Assembly (NCBI RefSeq): GCF_001424405.1
Contig: NZ_LMPS01000001.1
Location: forward strand, 1,485,999 to 1,549,998
Source: Dyadobacter sp. Leaf189
GTDB lineage: Bacteria; Bacteroidota; Bacteroidia; Cytophagales; Spirosomataceae
Direction: 5' to 3'
DNA length: 64,000 nt
Shown here: piece after piece, positions 61,809 to 64,000 of the stretch
Layout: each line of letters opens with the position of its first letter
Position numbering within the stretch: position 1 is the first letter of the stretch
The notes under the pieces: model-generated
What the model was told of the DNA's origin: nothing
Seen by the model: only the letters and a program-made list of their open reading frames with translations
Database searches by the model: none
Translations under genes and position numbers: made by a program

Positions 61809-62108
61809 CTAACTTTCGAGTATGCCGCCTTTTACATGAAAAATGGTCTTTTCAGACCATTCAGGCACCCGGCAATAGTCCATCGCAGCTACCTTGCTGC
61901 GAACACCGTTGGTGCAGATCACAATAATAGGATCGTAGTTTGCCAGCAGCTCCCTCTTTTCCCTGATATCAGCGAGCGGGATGTTGATCCCGCCCTCATT
62001 AAATTCCTCAAATTCCCATTGCTCACGCACGTCAACAAGCACTGAACCTGGCTTTTTGGTCAAATCCAGTGCCTGTGACAAGCTGATATCAGAGTAACTC
62101 TTACGCAT
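61809..62108 (-). CDS. Single-domain rhodanese
   Basis: A 99-residue rhodanese-like protein; the active-site loop is CTNGVRS with Cys65, preceded by VLVDVREQWEFEEF and INIPLADIRE. It may transfer sulfane sulfur or act as a persulfide carrier. Its ATG directly follows the DEAD-box helicase stop (zero-base gap, TAAATG), indicating translational coupling. Confidence 0.9.
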   Translation of the reverse strand: MRKSYSDISLSQALDLTKKPGSVLVDVREQWEFEEFNEGGINIPLADIREKRELLANYDPIIVICTNGVRSKVAAMDYCRVPEWSEKTIFHVKGGILES

Positions 62109-63251
62109 TTACCTCAATACAGCAAAAGGATGGTTGGTCTCAACCGGGATGTTTTTGGCGATCAGCTTGTGAATGTCGCGTAGAAAAAGCTTTTCTTCTT
62201 TGTCGCAAAAGGAGATAGCAATCCCTTTTGCTCCCGCGCGGCCGGTCCGCCCAATCCTGTGAACATAAGTTTCCGGAATATTCGGGATTTCATAATTGAT
62301 CACGTGGGTAAGATCGTCTACGTCAATTCCGCGGGCAGCGATATCAGTTGCTACCAAAACGCGGGTAGTCTGGCTTTTGAAGTTTTTCAATGCATTTTGA
62401 CGTGCATTCTGCGATTTATTACCGTGGATAGCTTCCGATGTAACGCCGGCTTTTCTCAAAACCTTCACCACTTTATCGGCTCCGTGTTTGGTACGTGTAA
62501 AAACCAATGCAGTTGAAATAGACTGGTCTTGCAAAATATGCAGCAGCAGCGAATTCTTATCCGATTTGTCCACAAAGAAAACAGACTGTCTGATCGTATC
62601 AGCTGTGGATGAAACCGGAGTTACTTCCACTTTTACAGGCTGGTTCAGGATCGTTCCCGCAAGCTGCACAATTGCAGCCGGCATGGTAGCCGAGAAGAAA
62701 AGTGACTGCCTTTTAGCCGGCAATAATTTTATAACTTTTTTGACGTCATGCACAAAACCCATATCCAGCATACGGTCTGCCTCGTCTAAAACGAAAAATT
62801 CCAGCTGGTTGAGTTTAATGAAACCCTGGGTGATCAGGTCGAGCAAGCGGCCCGGTGTCGCCACCAGGATATCAACTCCTCTTCTTAATGCGTCGGTCTG
62901 GGGCTTCTGCCCGACACCACCGAATATCACTGTATGTTTTAACCCGGTATGGCGGCCATAAGCAGCGAAACTTTCGCCGATCTGAATCGCAAGTTCCCTC
63001 GTTGGTGTTAGTATCAATGCGCGGATCCGCTGTCTCTCGGTATTGCCAACAGGCTTGTTGTAAAGCAGTTGCAACATAGGTATTGCAAAAGCGGCCGTTT
63101 TTCCTGTGCCGGTCTGCGCGCAGCCGAGCAGGTCTTTCTGGTCTAAAATAATCGGGATCGCTTTTGCCTGAATAGGGGTGGGGGTAGTGTATCCTTCTTC
63201 TTTCAGAGCCTTCGTAATAGGCTCAATGAGTGTTAATTCCTGAAATGTCAT
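62109..63251 (-). CDS. DEAD-box ATP-dependent RNA helicase
   Basis: A 380-residue minimal RhlE-like helicase with Q motif ([14 protein letters not shown]), motif I AQTGTGKT, motif II DEAD ([10 protein letters not shown]), motif III SAT and motif [12 protein letters not shown]. There is no C-terminal extension beyond about residue 375. Such proteins unwind RNA duplexes in ribosome assembly or RNA decay, often in the cold. It precedes the rhodanese gene without a gap. Confidence 0.94.
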   Translation of the reverse strand: MTFQELTLIEPITKALKEEGYTTPTPIQAKAIPIILDQKDLLGCAQTGTGKTAAFAIPMLQLLYNKPVGNTERQRIRALILTPTRELAIQIGESFAAYGRHTGLKHTVIFGGVGQKPQTDALRRGVDILVATPGRLLDLITQGFIKLNQLEFFVLDEADRMLDMGFVHDVKKVIKLLPAKRQSLFFSATMPAAIVQLAGTILNQPVKVEVTPVSSTADTIRQSVFFVDKSDKNSLLLHILQDQSISTALVFTRTKHGADKVVKVLRKAGVTSEAIHGNKSQNARQNALKNFKSQTTRVLVATDIAARGIDVDDLTHVINYEIPNIPETYVHRIGRTGRAGAKGIAISFCDKEEKLFLRDIHKLIAKNIPVETNHPFAVLR

Positions 63252-63418
63252 TTGTTTTATTTAGCGGCTGTTTCAGATATTGATTCCCAGCCAGATTTTA
63301 TTGTGGCCAGCGGCCGACGGTATAACAGCAGTTACGTTTTTAACGTTCATGAAAAAATATCGCACGATTGTCTGCCCTTTTCATAAATTTAGCTAATTCT
63401 CATCAACCATATGTAGCC

Positions 63419-64000
63419 ATGATCAAAAACAGTACTTTAACATTCCTGCTCTCCCTCATGTTTTTTGCCGTACACGCGCAGGATATCATCGTCAGGAAAA
63501 ATGGAAAAACAGTCGAAGGAAAGGTAACCGAAGTAGGCGTCGACCGCATTACTTACAAGATTAACAAGGAAGAGAGCAGCGCCAATTTCGTGATCCTCAA
63601 AAAGGATGTTCTACGCATTGAATTCGAAAATGGACAAACCGTTTTCATGACCGACCGAATTGATGGTGGCCGGGCCAGGACCGTCGTAGAACGTGAAAAT
63701 GAAGATTTCGGCGCTAACCTGATCAACATCTCTCCATTTAAAGCACTTGACAGCGGCCCCGGTTTCGGCATCAGCTACGAGCGTATAGTGGACAAAAAAG
63801 GCTATTTCGGAATCATTATTCCGCTGACTGTCACCATTCCTGGAACTTCCACCTACATCTTTGACGTGTCAGATAACAATGGATCTTACATGTTCTATTT
63901 TTCTCCCGGTTTAAAAATCTATCCATTCGGACAGCGAAAAGTTACCTATGCCGTCGGTCCGAACTTCTTCTTCGGCAAAGGCGAAAGATGGAATAATTCA
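63419..64000 (+). CDS. Exported hypothetical protein, cut by the window edge
   Basis: The first 194 codons of a gene that continues past the window. A signal peptide (about 1-20, ending VHAQ) precedes a segment common in Bacteroidota exported proteins (DIIVRKNGKTVEGKVTEVG then VILKKDVLRIEFENGQTVF). After about residue 100 the sequence has alternating aromatic and polar strands (FGISYERIVDKKGYFGII, GSYMFYFSPGLKIYPFG) suggesting an outer-membrane barrel. The full length and family are not determinable here. Confidence 0.8.
   Translation, partial: MIKNSTLTFLLSLMFFAVHAQDIIVRKNGKTVEGKVTEVGVDRITYKINKEESSANFVILKKDVLRIEFENGQTVFMTDRIDGGRARTVVERENEDFGANLINISPFKALDSGPGFGISYERIVDKKGYFGIIIPLTVTIPGTSTYIFDVSDNNGSYMFYFSPGLKIYPFGQRKVTYAVGPNFFFGKGERWNNS

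Noticed and set aside
63553..63771. Antisense frame inside the truncated gene at the right edge
   Set aside because: The plus strand carries a signal peptide and a continuous frame to the window end; the antisense frame has no family match.

Overview
The window looks like chromosomal DNA from a free-living Bacteroidota bacterium of the order Cytophagales, probably near Dyadobacter/Spirosomataceae. This is inferred from family content; no database was searched. Pointers are perfect Bacteroidota -7 promoter boxes (TAnnTTTG), the type IX secretion regulator PorX and a T9SS C-terminal sorting domain, an Oar-like TonB-dependent receptor, a DUF5916 barrel protein, KdsB for Kdo lipopolysaccharide, and multi-domain ThuA/glucose dehydrogenase/cytochrome proteins. 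Most of the window is core genome. No phage, insertion sequence, CRISPR array, tRNA or rRNA gene was seen.

Layout. 1-4.3 kb: the 3' end of uvrC, a BaiN-like flavoprotein and a two-gene lysine (saccharopine) catabolic operon. 4.4-7.1 kb: a four-gene cassette (PqqD-like, lasso-peptide B2-like protease, HPr-kinase-like protein, nucleotidyltransferase) that resembles peptide-maturation loci but has no visible precursor or cyclase. 7.1-12.6 kb: aldose epimerase, ftsH, rsfS, birA, a TMEM220-like protein and a TPR lipoprotein. 12.6-19.7 kb: the SRP RNA gene, fructose-6-phosphate aldolase/transaldolase, ftsE, porX, kdsB and an envelope-related gene run. 19.8-21.3 kb: a T9SS cargo with an S74 self-cleaving chaperone. 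21.3-29.8 kb: a sugar catabolic region with a ThuA/PQQ-type dehydrogenase/PKD/cytochrome c fusion, a TIM-barrel isomerase, two Gfo/Idh/MocA oxidoreductases and a divergent MFS permease.

29.9-39.9 kb: mutS2, a truncated IscA-like protein, a NUMOD4-HNH endonuclease, and a lipid run (metallo-hydrolase, pssA, fabH) among small housekeeping and lipoprotein genes. 40-46.8 kb: an orphan Oar-like receptor, a patatin/GDPD lipid-degradation pair, an intergenic region with an 8-bp tandem array and a large palindrome, and a polyprenyl synthetase with a hairpin-rich leader. 46.9-50.9 kb: an LRR protein, a DUF5916 protein and a DUF3817 protein. 51-55.7 kb: a cytochrome c maturation operon (ccmB-C-D-E-F) whose CcmE carries Cys in place of the usual His. 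56-58.4 kb: feoAB. 58.4-64 kb: a BrnT-like toxin with a tiny candidate antitoxin, nnr, rplS, dapF, a rhodanese/DEAD-helicase pair, and a truncated exported protein gene at the right edge.

The main observations are the precursor-less maturation cassette, the S74/T9SS protein whose predicted self-cleavage would remove its own sorting signal, the Cys-type CcmE, and short 7-8 bp tandem arrays lying directly against the start codons of three genes (mutS2, ccmB, patatin).
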